A program made the translations under genes and the position numbers. From assembly GCF_000003815.2 (NCBI RefSeq), contig NC_049985.1, positions 21,961,592 through 22,025,591 on the forward strand: a stretch of DNA of 64,000 nt. Reading direction: 5' to 3'. The notes below the pieces were generated by a model that had not been told where the DNA came from, did not search any database, and saw only the letters and a list, made by a program, of their open reading frames with translations. This DNA is from Branchiostoma floridae. Its lineage: Eukaryota > Chordata > Leptocardii > Amphioxiformes > Branchiostomatidae. Positions 23,601 to 31,639 of this stretch are shown in pieces; the stretch's first letter is position 1; each line of letters begins with the position of its first letter.

Positions 23601-25822
23601 AACTCGAGAAATTGTAGATGGAACTTTGTGATTTTTGGTAGGTGTGTAGCGGTTGTCGAAAGGAATGCCAAGTTCGAAAACGGTTTACCTGGCGTTTTCC
23701 TACGGTACTGCAGCGAGCTTGGTATGTTTTTTGCAGTTTGTTTTGGGCAGCATAAGTCAAAATCTAGCTGGGCGATTTTCAAGAAACTTGGTAGGTGTGT
23801 AGCGGTTTTGGAGAGGAAGGTCAAGTGCGAAAATGGTTTACCTGGCTCTTACCTACGGCGCTGTAGCGGGATTTGTATGTAAGTGCGTTTGTCTGTAAGC
23901 AAGATAACTCGAGAACCCTTGAATGGATCCTGATGATATTTGGTAGGTGGGTGGGGGTCAAGAAAACGAAGGTCAAGTTCGATAATGGGCCCCCTAGTGA
24001 CTGCCTAAGGTACTGCAGCAAAACTTTTATTTTTGACACTTCGTGTTTTGGATATGCTGTGGTCATGATTTTTGAGTGGTAGATAGCCCTTGGGGCAGAG
24101 AGTAAGTGCTGTGAGTTTGGACCCCCTAGCGGCTTTTTGGGAACTGCAGGCACCGATTTCCTTTCAAACTTTGAACGAGAATAACTCGAGAACGTGTTGA
24201 CGGATCATCAGGATTTTTTGGTATGTAGATAGAATGAGTACTTAAAATAATAATCTACGTGGAAAGATGCATTTAATTGTAATCAGTGGCCAATTAACAG
24301 AAATAAACTGTTTTGTATATACATGTATCTCACTTGACCTATATCTATGGACACATCTGTTTGACAGATGTTTTTGCTGGAGGAAACACTGACAAGCCGT
24401 GAGCTGGACACTGAAAAGCTTGAAATTCTGATTGACCAGGGGTGCTATCAGGTCATCTTGTACAATCAGGTCTTGTTTTGGTAGCATTTGTGGGGTTTGG
24501 GGGTAGGTACTATTTAGTAATAGATGAATAAGACCTTAAAGTCTTAAATAAAGGCATGATTTAGTAATACATGAATAAGACCTTAAAGTCTTGAATAAAG
24601 GCATGATTATTTGGCGAAGAGGTGGGTTCGTTGAACTCTAGTTTTGTATAATGTTTCTTTATTCAACGTTTCCTTCGTAAATCGTCCAAGTTGAGCCTAC
24701 ATTTTGTTGATGTAGTGCAGAAATTGAAAAAAAAAAAAAAGTGAACCCGGCCAGTCGCGCCGGTGACCGCTATCGACAGTGTTGGCATAGCGGCCGGACC
24801 GAAAATCGTCTGGCCGCGACCGCATTCGACAGGTGTTTAGGTCAATGGGAAAAATCCAAGGAACCGAAGAAAACAGGTAGCCCCTATACTCAGGTGACCC
24901 ATAAGGCAGGTTTCACTGTACCTTATATTACAAAATGGAGAAAATATCATAAATTCGAACAAGATAATTTTTCTATCCATAGTTCTTCAATTCATTATTT
25001 ATACAACTGATGTGGTTCTTAGGCATAAATAAATAAAAAGAACCTACCTGCTTATCATCTTCTTTTCTTTGAACAGAAGTAGCATGGTCACAGTTAAATA
25101 CTTGTCAATTTGGTAATTTTCCGGGGGGTATGTTTATTCCGGGGGGTATGTTTATTAGATATTGAAGATTTGTCCGGGGGGGTATGTTTATTCCGGGGGG
25201 TATGTTTATTAGGGACATGAGAGTAGGGCAGTGAGAAATGTTTGTAATATGTCGCGTTGTGGAGTACTATGAAGATGGGGTTTTTGAAGATGGCTGACCC
25301 CCCAATGCAGTAGTAAGACTTCAGGGAAGCCATGGACAAGCAGAAAACCGGAGGAAAAAGGTATCTTCATGCTCCAGAAACGCAAAAAACTGTTATCACT
25401 GTTAGCCTTTTCCATGACTCTGTATGTGAGCACGTAGTGGTCAAACATTCAGAGTCTCCAGGGCTATACCGGCTGCATACAGATACATATTGCTGGTGTG
25501 TTATGCTGAATGGTAGTTAAACTGGCTATACAGATGCAGATGAGTTTATATCCCTGCTTCAATACATGCGTACTGGTTGTTTCCAATGTTTCTTGGGATA
25601 GCAGCAAAATATGAATATGACAATGGAAATATCACAGTCACTTTGAATAAGGTAAAGATATGGTGTTATGATAGATCAAAGTACAGTTTTAAACATAATT
25701 TCATAAAGATTGATTAATGTTCAACTCACCAGTACAGGAACCATCTGAGGTGAGCCGAACTCATTTTTAACAGTGACGTACTGTTGGTCCAACGGCTCAG
25801 GGCCTGTCTTCTTACTGCTCAT
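8658..25822 (-). CDS. ASCC2: ASCC2, activating signal cointegrator 1 complex subunit 2
   Basis: ASCC2 binds K63-linked ubiquitin through a CUE domain. It acts with ASCC3 in alkylation repair and, with ASCC3 and TRIP4, in dismantling collided ribosomes (known for the family). Visible coding exons in transcript order: 25730-25822, 22334-22392, 21992-22103, 21293-21490, 20026-20246, 18272-18349, 17810-17920, 17048-17122, 15972-16046, 14064-14271, 13341-13442, 12734-12837, 12078-12209, 11230-11493, 10176-10272, 9297-9388, 8658-8835. Together they give 732 residues in one continuous frame with GT-AG introns; human ASCC2 is about 757. The CUE domain spans 13341-13442 and 12734-12837 (DLLPELGEGFI, then EKVINDILEEKLP). 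An acidic DDYDDEYDDTYD segment and the basic tail RANHNRRAMADRK are conserved. About 45 residues before KFWCQ are missing and probably lie in the gap at 22970-23069. The donor after 21992 (GTCTGG) is weak. A non-coding first exon ending at 26419 and an acceptor at 25851/25852 are likely. Confidence 0.95.
9680..10050 (-). mobile_element. LINE 3' fragment in an ASCC2 intron
   Basis: The minus-strand frame contains NEFHFIMDCLTYEEDRQKLF, the C-terminal H/C-type motif of CR1-like non-LTR reverse transcriptases. It is followed by non-coding sequence ending in a TTCTATGTAACTATG-type tail at about 9680. No catalytic domain remains. It inserted in the same orientation as ASCC2, between the exons at 10176 and 9388. 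Confidence 0.65.
10352..10824 (-). mobile_element. Full-length-looking tRNA-derived SINE
   Basis: Minus strand: the head near 10824 reads as a tRNA-like box A and box B (GGTTCGAATCTG), followed by TTGGGAAAGGCACTTTACAC. The body holds TGCACGTTAAAGAACC, a central segment I recall from several invertebrate SINE families. The end is a simple repeat, (CGAA)n, at 10352-10377. Length is about 470 bp. It sits in the ASCC2 intron between the exons at 11230 and 10272. Confidence 0.75.
12316..12385 (+). mobile_element. tRNA-derived SINE head
   Basis: GTAGCGTAATGGTAGGGTG resembles box A and GGGTTCAAATAG resembles box B. The same head (GTAGGGTGTTTGG, then AGAGGTCCTGGGTTC) recurs at 45371 and 61041. The body is cut short by the MITE that starts at 12390. 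Confidence 0.68.
12390..12618. mobile_element. MITE, family A copy 1
   Basis: Inverted ends TAACGCTACTTCACC and GGTGAACTAGTGTTA enclose a second pair, AGGGTAACCTATAT and ATATAGGTCACCCT. Inside are TTGACGGACGGTGGTTT and its partial inverse near GTCGACTTGATATC. The same architecture and words occur at 49857-50077, so this is a mobile family. It lies in an ASCC2 intron. Confidence 0.88.
13541..13804. mobile_element. Long palindromic fold-back element
   Basis: Almost the entire 264 bp is an inverted repeat. The ends carry ACACGAGGCAAAAAA facing TTTTTTGCCTCGTG, then TGTCCTA blocks, and the centre carries AACAAAAATGACGCGCTGTG facing its complement. The loop is only about 30 bp. No coding capacity. 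It sits in the ASCC2 intron between the exons at 14064 and 13442. Confidence 0.88.
14680..15736. mobile_element. ~1.06-kb element with GC-rich inverted ends
   Basis: Both ends carry TACCGGTGTGACAGCGATCT followed by repeated GGCGAGATC and C-rich blocks in inverse orientation; the related arms are about 75 bp. The interior is AT-rich with no open frame and no transposase, so it is non-autonomous. No clear target-site duplication is seen. It is in an ASCC2 intron. Confidence 0.8.
16252..16440 (+). mobile_element. SINE-like fragment
   Basis: TGTGGTTAGCGATCCTGTC followed by GAGTTTGAATCCC has box A/box B spacing, then a degenerate CTGGAAAGGGTTAAGGAC body. It is diverged. Confidence 0.5.
16508..16981. 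mobile_element. Tc1/mariner-like non-autonomous element with TA duplication
   Basis: Ends are CAGTCAAACCTGCCCAAG and its exact reverse complement, each flanked by TA, as expected for Tc1/mariner-type insertion. The arms continue with GACCACC words. The interior has no transposase. An AAAGATGGCGGCGG motif lies inside. It is in an ASCC2 intron. Confidence 0.85.
17966..18132. mobile_element. MITE, family B copy 1 (ACTGTAAATGCA ends)
   Basis: Begins TACTGTAAATGCATTTAAGT and ends with the inverse TGCATTTACAGTA, consistent with a TA target. Inside are GCGGTGGTTTTAAG and its inverse. A second copy is at 42832-43022. It lies in the ASCC2 intron between the exons at 18272 and 17920. Confidence 0.88.
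18606..19515. mobile_element. hAT-like non-autonomous transposon, 910 bp
   Basis: Terminal inverted repeats CAGTGTTTCCGCCAGA are exact at both ends. They are flanked by a perfect 8-bp duplication, GTAGGTAG, at 18598-18605 and 19516-19523, the hAT signature. No transposase frame is present. Subterminal GGACGGC and TTTTCGCGG(T) words recur, as is common in hAT ends. It lies in an ASCC2 intron. Confidence 0.93.
20377..20741. mobile_element. hAT-like MITE, 365 bp
   Basis: Terminal inverted repeats CAGGGTTGTAGCCAGC are exact and flanked by the 8-bp duplication CGAGGATG at 20369-20376 and 20742-20749. The interior has inverse-related CAGTCCCC segments and no transposase. It lies in the ASCC2 intron downstream of the 21293-21490 exon. 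Its ends differ from the 18606 element, so it is another subfamily. Confidence 0.93.
21092..21268. mobile_element. Fold-back MITE, about 177 bp
   Basis: Inverted arms share TTGCCAAAA, GGTAGAG and the long block AATATCTTAACTATGA. Outer ends GCTCCACTCC and GGGGTGAAGC also pair. No coding capacity. It sits in the ASCC2 intron just after the 21293-21490 exon. Confidence 0.82.
22480..22720 (+). mobile_element. Diverged tRNA-derived SINE
   Basis: Head TAGCATAACTGCAAGG and box-B-like TAGGGTTTAAAAACC are followed by ATCTTGTGCCCTTGC and CTTTCCTCACTCGC. These match the body words of the SINEs at 45371 and 61041. Confidence 0.6.
22832..22969 (-). repeat. 64-bp tandem repeat carrying an ASCC2 exon end and splice donor
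   Basis: A 64 to 65-bp unit is present twice and starts a third time before the gap. On the minus strand each unit ends with AGCAAGTTCTGGTGCCAG then GTAC. This translates to SKFWCQ followed by a GT donor, the residues just before the next ASCC2 exon (human has DKFWCQ). In both complete units the in-frame codons upstream reach a stop within about 12 codons. They would code only as a 24-bp microexon; otherwise they are duplicated exon ends. Exon-like segments are at 22832-22855, 22896-22919 and 22961 onward. Confidence 0.8.
22970..23069. other. Assembly gap, 100 N
   Basis: Exactly 100 N, usually a placeholder of unknown size. It directly abuts the tandem repeat that carries an ASCC2 exon end, and probably hides the ASCC2 exon encoding the ~45 residues before KFWCQ. 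Confidence 0.97.
23214..23275 (-). other. Candidate alternative first exon (TISU-type start)
   Basis: On the minus strand CCAAGATGGCGTCG matches the TISU/YY1 start element. Its ATG opens 20 codons (MASLQQNKVTRGQ...) running straight into CCAAG|GTAAAA, a good donor in phase 2. The phase does not match either identified downstream exon directly, and no partner exon is visible beyond the gap. Offered as a candidate only. Confidence 0.3.
23600..24240. repeat. Degenerate ~150-bp tandem repeat
   Basis: Four to five diverged units share TTTGGTAGGTGTGTAGCGGT, AAGTTCGAAAA(C/T)GG, CTACGGTACTGCAGC and AACTCGAGAA. Some units stay open in one frame (GRCVAVVERNAKFENGLPG, then GRCVAVLERKVKCENGLPG), but the frame decays. 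I treat it as an ancient non-coding tandem array within the ASCC2 first coding intron. Confidence 0.65.
25122..25213. repeat. 18-bp minisatellite
   Basis: CCGGGGGGTATGTTTATT occurs four times in two head-to-tail pairs separated by about 20 bp. Intronic. Confidence 0.85.
25440..25550 (+). repeat. LINE 3' tail remnant
   Basis: GCTGGTGTGTTATGCTGAAT followed by GGCTATACAGATGCAGAT is a diverged copy of the tail at 35995-36048, 41408-41453 and 47327-47397. Confidence 0.62.
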
Positions 25823-25904
25823 CTTCCTTATTGTTGAAGTGTGTGTCCAATCTGTTTAAGAAAAATGGTTTGTAAATGTAAGACTTATAAGAGGTGAGTA
25901 GAAA

Positions 25905-26010
25905 CAGTCTCCTGGCTCCCGGGATTCAAACCCCCGCTGGATCCAGGCCGTCAGATCACAAACCCAAAATGCTAAACCGTTACGCCAAAAGGGTCAGAAC
26001 CATTTGGCAT
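25905..26010 (-). mobile_element. tRNA-like SINE head fragment
   Basis: Minus strand: TTGGCGTAACGGTTTAGC (box A type) and GGGTTTGAATCCCGGG (box B type) with about 40 bp between. No tRNA fold is expected. It lies in the presumed 5' UTR intron of ASCC2. Confidence 0.5.
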
Positions 26011-26419
26011 GGTCCTTTTGGCGGTGCTTTGTGCTTGAACCCTACTGTTACCAAGGAGGTTGAAAAATTCCTTTTTTCAACCTGCTTGCTGTTACAAATG
26101 GAGACATTTCATATACTACAACTGTACAAAGGTAGTTTATGAATTTTCATAAAATTACTTCACAGGTTTGATAAAGTGGTAGGAGAAGCAAGAATCAGAT
26201 TTCTATTTTGCCATTAATTTTTCTCTCTACAATGATACGCTTATACGCATAACGCGCACACATTGACATGATATATCATTTGTTGATATCACGTGTGGAT
26301 ACGGATATGGAAACTTCTTAGTCAGTGAACGCCCCCCTCCCCACCTCACCAACAGGGAATGTCTTTACCGCGAAAAAAACGACTAACATCTAGATAGAAA
26401 GTGAAAATGACGTCTTACC

Positions 26420-26660
26420 AAACCTATCCTTCACTTTCACTTAATCTGCACTTAAAGAAGTGTAGATGATCATAGAACAGCTTTGTTATTGTCCATACTT
26501 GGGCACAGTTTCTTTCCCAGACTGCGATTGCACAACTGTTGTGAAATCCTGCCGCAACACAGCAAAATCGTCGTAAAATCTCATCTACTAATCGTTTTGC
26601 GCATGCGTAATAAGCCTCATCCGGGAGATTTCAAGATGGCCGTCAAAATATAGTCGTCGA
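26420..26660. promoter_or_regulatory. Shared head-to-head promoter of ASCC2 and TBC1D9
   Basis: The predicted ASCC2 non-coding exon 1 ends at 26419 (minus donor GTAAGA) and the TBC1D9 ATG is at 26751, so both start sites should fall within about 300 bp. No TATA box is apparent. Landmarks: a palindromic NRF1-type GCGCATGCGT at 26599-26608, an ETS-like ATCCGGGA at about 26619, and YY1/TISU-like AAGATGGCCG at 26633-26642. The presence of the motifs is seen; their use is inferred. Confidence 0.6.
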
Positions 26661-26721
26661 CAGATTTTTGTTGACTTTTGGCAAATATTAGGTAATTTTC
26701 GTCAGAATGAGACAATTTTAG
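26636..26721 (+). promoter_or_regulatory. Two minimal upstream ORFs in the TBC1D9 leader
   Basis: ATG at 26636, inside the AAGATGGCCG element, opens MAVKI then stop (26636-26653). ATG at 26707 opens MRQF then stop (26707-26721). Both end before the main ATG at 26751. If transcription starts upstream of them, they could damp TBC1D9 translation. Confidence 0.5.
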
Positions 26722-26750
26722 ACCGTGAGGGATCAGAAAAGGGATTCGTT

Positions 26751-29700
26751 ATGTGGGTGAAGCCAGAAGAAGTGCTCATGGCGAACGCGCTGTGGGTGAC
26801 GGAGCGCGCCAACCCTTTTTTTCTTCTCCAGCGTAGAAAGGGCCACGGAGGTGGAGGTCTCACTGGGCTCCTTGTGGGGACCCTTGACACCGTCCTTGAT
26901 AACAACACCGCGCCTTACCGAATCTTACACCAGACACCGACATCCGAGGTCTACTGGACCGTGGCATGCGCCAAATCCAAGAAGGACGTCTTCAAAGACT
27001 GGGAATGGCTCGAGCAAAACTTGATGCAGATTCTCGGAGAGTTCGAAGCCGAGGAAGACGTGACCGAGTTCGTCAGGTGCAAGATCGAGAGTTTGCTGGC
27101 AAACGTGGATGAAGAGAGCAAGGAGGACAACGACACCAAGCGCTTCAGGGAGGCGTCGGCCAAGTTCCAGAAGCTTTTCAGCATGCCTGAGGAGGAAAAG
27201 TTGGTGAACTATTACTCTTGTAGCTACTGGAAGGGGCGAGTGCCTCGTCAAGGTTGGATCTACCTGAGTATAAATCACCTTTGCTTCTACTCCTTTCTGA
27301 TGGGGAAGGAGGCGAAGCTGATTGTCCGCTGGACGGATGTCACCCAGCTGGATCGCAGCAACAGCATGGTGCTACCGGAGGGCATCAAGGTCTGCACGCG
27401 GGACGGCGCTCACTATTTCTCCATGTTCGTGCACCCCAACGAGACCTACGCTCTGATGGAGCAGTTGGCTGACATGGCCATGAGACAACTGCTGTCAGAG
27501 GAAGGATTCGAGGAGGATAGGGAGCTCCCGCGCAGGCTCAAGAAGCTGACGCCGAAGAAGGTGTCGCTCTTGAAGAGGGACCTGGACGCCAGGGCGAAGA
27601 GCGAGGCGTACCGGACGCTGTTCAGGCTCCCGCTGAGCGAGAAGCTGGACGGGCGCACCGAGTGCACGCTGTGGACGCCCTACAACAAGCGCCACATCTG
27701 GGGCATGCTGTACGTCTCGCCCAACTATCTCTGCTTCATGAGTCGCGTGAGCAGCGAGGTGTCACTCATCATCCCGCTACGGGACGTTTCTCTCGTGGAA
27801 AAGATCGAGAACTCCAACAGCCTCCTGCCTAATGCCGTGCACATCTCTACCAAAAGCAAGACGACATTCCTCTTTGCCCAGCTGGGCGAACGCGACTTCC
27901 TGGTGGAAAGGATATCGGACTTCCTCTCGAAGACCGTTCACCGACAGTACAGCTCGGACAGCGTCAGCATCAACAGCAGCGGGAGTGGAGGCTCCGGAAC
28001 ACGATTGTCCGCGAGTTACAGCGACACCAGTGGTAACGGCGGGGATAAAGAGACTGCTACAGGCTCGGACAGGATAAGTGTCAGCCTTGGTAGCTCTCTT
28101 GGAGCAGACAAAACCAGCATGAGCAGTTCCCCAGCTGCCAACCAGCCTCTCACCATGGTGTTCTGTAGGAGGAACTCCAATGAAATCCCACCCAAGGAAA
28201 AGATAAAGGAACATCTGTGGGACATCCACTTTGCTGAGTACGGGAGGGGGGTGTCCATGTATCGCACAATCAAGACACATGAGCTCATTCTGCAAGGCAT
28301 CCCGGACAGTTTGCGGGGAGAGCTGTGGCTGCTGTTTTCCGGTGCTATCAACGAGCTCCAGACACATCCGGGGTACTACCAGTCACTGGTGGAGCAGAGC
28401 CTGGGAAAATACACCATCGCGACGGACGAGATCGAACGAGACTTGCACCGCTCCCTCCCAGAGCACCCCGCATTCCAGTCGGACATCGGCATCGCTGCGT
28501 TGAGACGTGTTCTCACAGCGTACGCCTTCAGGAACCCCAACATCGGGTACTGCCAGGCCATGAACATCGTTACTTCAGTCCTTCTCCTGTATGCCTCAGA
28601 AGAAGAAGCCTTCTGGCTCCTTGTCGCTTTGTGTGAGAGGCTCCTTCCTGACTACTACAACACAAAGGTGGTTGGTGCGTTGGTAGACCAAGGCGTGTTT
28701 GAGGACTTAACCCAAGAGTATCTCCCACAGTTGTACGACAGGCTAGACGAGCTTGGTGTCATCAGCATGATCTCTCTCTCCTGGTTCCTTACATTGTTCC
28801 TCAGCGTCATGCCCTTCAACAGTGCGGTCAGCATCATGGATGTCTTTTTCTTCGATGGTGCACGTGTCATCTTCCAGTTGGCGCTGACCATTCTGGACAA
28901 CAACGCCACCAGCCTGCTGGACTGCAGGGATGACGGAGAAGCCATGCAGGCCCTTGGGGAATACCTGGACAACGTCACCAACAGGGACTCTACATTCCCG
29001 TCCATCTCCAGCAGCAACTTCTCCTCCAAGTCCCAAGAGTCTTCCGTGGACGTCGGGGACCTGATCAAGGAGTCCTACCAGAAGTACTACTGGATTGCCT
29101 CGGACACCATCGATAAGATGCGCTTCAAGCACCGTCTTAAGGTCATACAGGGTCTGGAGGACAGCAACAAGAGGAACATCGTGCGAAGCGTCAGCTCGGA
29201 CGTGCCCTTCTCAAACGAAGAGATGGAGGAACTGTACGACATCTTTAAGGAGGAGTATCTCAGCGCCTGTTACTGGGGTTCCGGGGTGTACAGTGACCCT
29301 TGGGAGAAACTAGACCCATCCATACCATTCTACATGCAACTCAAGGTCAACTTCGAGCAGTTCAAGACCCTCTTCTTGGCGCTGTCTCCTTGGGGGGTCG
29401 GCATGCACGCCGACGCCATGGCCCTCCGCGCCTTCCGTGTCATGGACGTCAACGCAGACGGGATGGTCAACTTCAAGGAGTTTGCCTGGTGCCTCTACAT
29501 GATGTGTAAAGCAGAGTTACCAGACAGGCTGAAGCTGGTATACAGGCTGCACATGCCTCCTGCACTTCTGCCTACAGATCACGAAGACCAAGAAGAAGAA
29601 CAGGAGCAAGATCCGGAGTTCATCTCTCCCGAAGCAGAGCCAGCTCTTGAAGCCACTTCTTACTTCGAGGAAGACCTATCGCCTCTACATCTCCCGGGGA

Positions 29701-31604
29701 ACCTCCCGAGACACGTACAAGTCGTGGAGAGCCTTTCGTCCACTCCCGCGAGTGAAGGCACCCCTCCCCGTACCGGTACTCCAGATATAGAGAAGGATAA
29801 CGGAACGTCCAGTGACTCTCAGTTCGAAGAAATCAGCATGCCAGATTCTACTGAGGGTGGCTCGTCAGACAAAGAGGGAGTCCCGTTCGAATCATCAGAT
29901 GAGACTACAAAAACTGTACCAAAAACACAGCAGGCTAAGGCAGATCTACGTAAAGAAGCACAGCCGAGTAAGACTACTGAAGACAGCAGGACAGCCGAGA
30001 ATCTGTCATCTGAAAACCTCCAGACAGCACTGAAGACAAAAACAGCAGACTACAGGCTCAGCTTTGTGGAAGATGATGAAGACTATGACTTCTGCGCAGA
30101 TTTGGACGACAAACCCAAAACACAGCAAGGACAGGACGAAAAGAAAGCTGTTCAGGACCAAGGAAAGGTCGCAGCAGGAGATGCTGTACAGGGCAGTGCT
30201 GCTGAACCAACTGTACAGGACAGCAAAGATGGTACAGCAGATGGAGGTGTCAGCAGTGACAGCACATCATGGGAGCTGGAAGGTGATGTCAAGTCACTTG
30301 AAGACAGCATGCAACAGGTATGTATAAAATTACCTTTGGAAAGTAGCTTTCATGCTTGCTTCTATATGGTAGCATTACTGTTTTTATTGCTTTCCTATCT
30401 TTGATAAATCTTGTGCCAAGATGGCTTGATGTAGCTACCAGTAATTGCTATTGATGGTAAAGGTAAAACTGTTTTTCATCATTTCTTGTCTGAAAATCTT
30501 TTTTTATTGTGTGACAAAAGAAGTATTTTTCCATTTTTCACCATACTTACAAGTTTTGTTGACATTCTCTAATTTTGCATTGGTCATTTCTTTCCCGTGT
30601 ATACATTGTGCCACCTGACTACTTTTATTGTGGAAAAAATGTATGCTCAGCAAGTGTATCCCTTATATGTTCAACCTTTCTGTCAACTTTTGTGGTGCTC
30701 CAGGTTTCCATAGCAACAGAGAGACCAGGGCCAATCACAGCATCCTCTGCTGACTCCAAGGATGAGGAGGGTCCACAAGGGGTTGTTAGGGAGGCTGCAG
30801 AGAAAGAAGAGGATGTGTTTGGGGAAGATGGGTCTACTGTACTCATGCAGCCTGCAGAGGATGGACAGGCCAGCACACAGAGCACTCCCGTCAGGAAATG
30901 TAGGTTCATTTCCTTACCAAGTTCTTGATAAAAAGTTCTATGGCCATTTAACAAAAGGCATTCAGAGAGATAACCTCAGTACTAGCATGTACCAGTTTAA
31001 AAAAAAATACATTGCTTTATTATACAGAATAGGGATAAAATTTTAACGTGATTTGATTGTTTGATACAATACTTTTTCACTTTGTTTCTCATAAGAACTT
31101 CAGTTCAGGTGTAACACACCAATTTTGTGTAGTACATACAAGCCGTGTAAGACAGGACTGTAGCTTAATGTAAGGTTTGATCCACTCGCACAGGCATGGA
31201 CCCTCTACTCTTTTCAGTTCTGTAAGTGTGGTGGGTTCTTTTAAGTACTCACGGTGTGGCTGTCCTTAAACAAGGCTTTGTGTCCCATCCGCTGTCTCTA
31301 AACACTTTAGCTACATACTCATTTACACCAAGCGAGAAAAAAAGGTGTTAAGTGGCATTTTAAGCCAAGGCCACAACATAGAGACCTACTAGGGACTGTT
31401 TTTCAACCATGATGTACATGTAGCTGATATTAGATGTTAAATGAGATTGTTGTTCCCAGGTAAACAACTGAGCTCTGGAGGAGAGAGTGACATCCATCGG
31501 TTCCTGAGGAAGTACCGGAGAGAGAAGGAGGCACTGAACATGGGGGTGAAGGACCTGCCTAGGATGGACCAGGTGTTTATAACTAATAGTTATTACCTTT
31601 GCCA

Positions 31605-31639
<35 letters not shown>

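Noticed and set aside
27254-29509. Many overlapping open frames on both strands
   Set aside because: Shadows of the GC-rich TBC1D9 first exon; no independent support.
30318-30404. Open read-through of TBC1D9 past 30317 (hydrophobic tail)
   Set aside because: A consensus donor GTATGT at 30318 and in-frame downstream exons conserved with human TBC1D9 show this is intron. A retained-intron isoform with a hydrophobic C-terminus is conceivable but unsupported.
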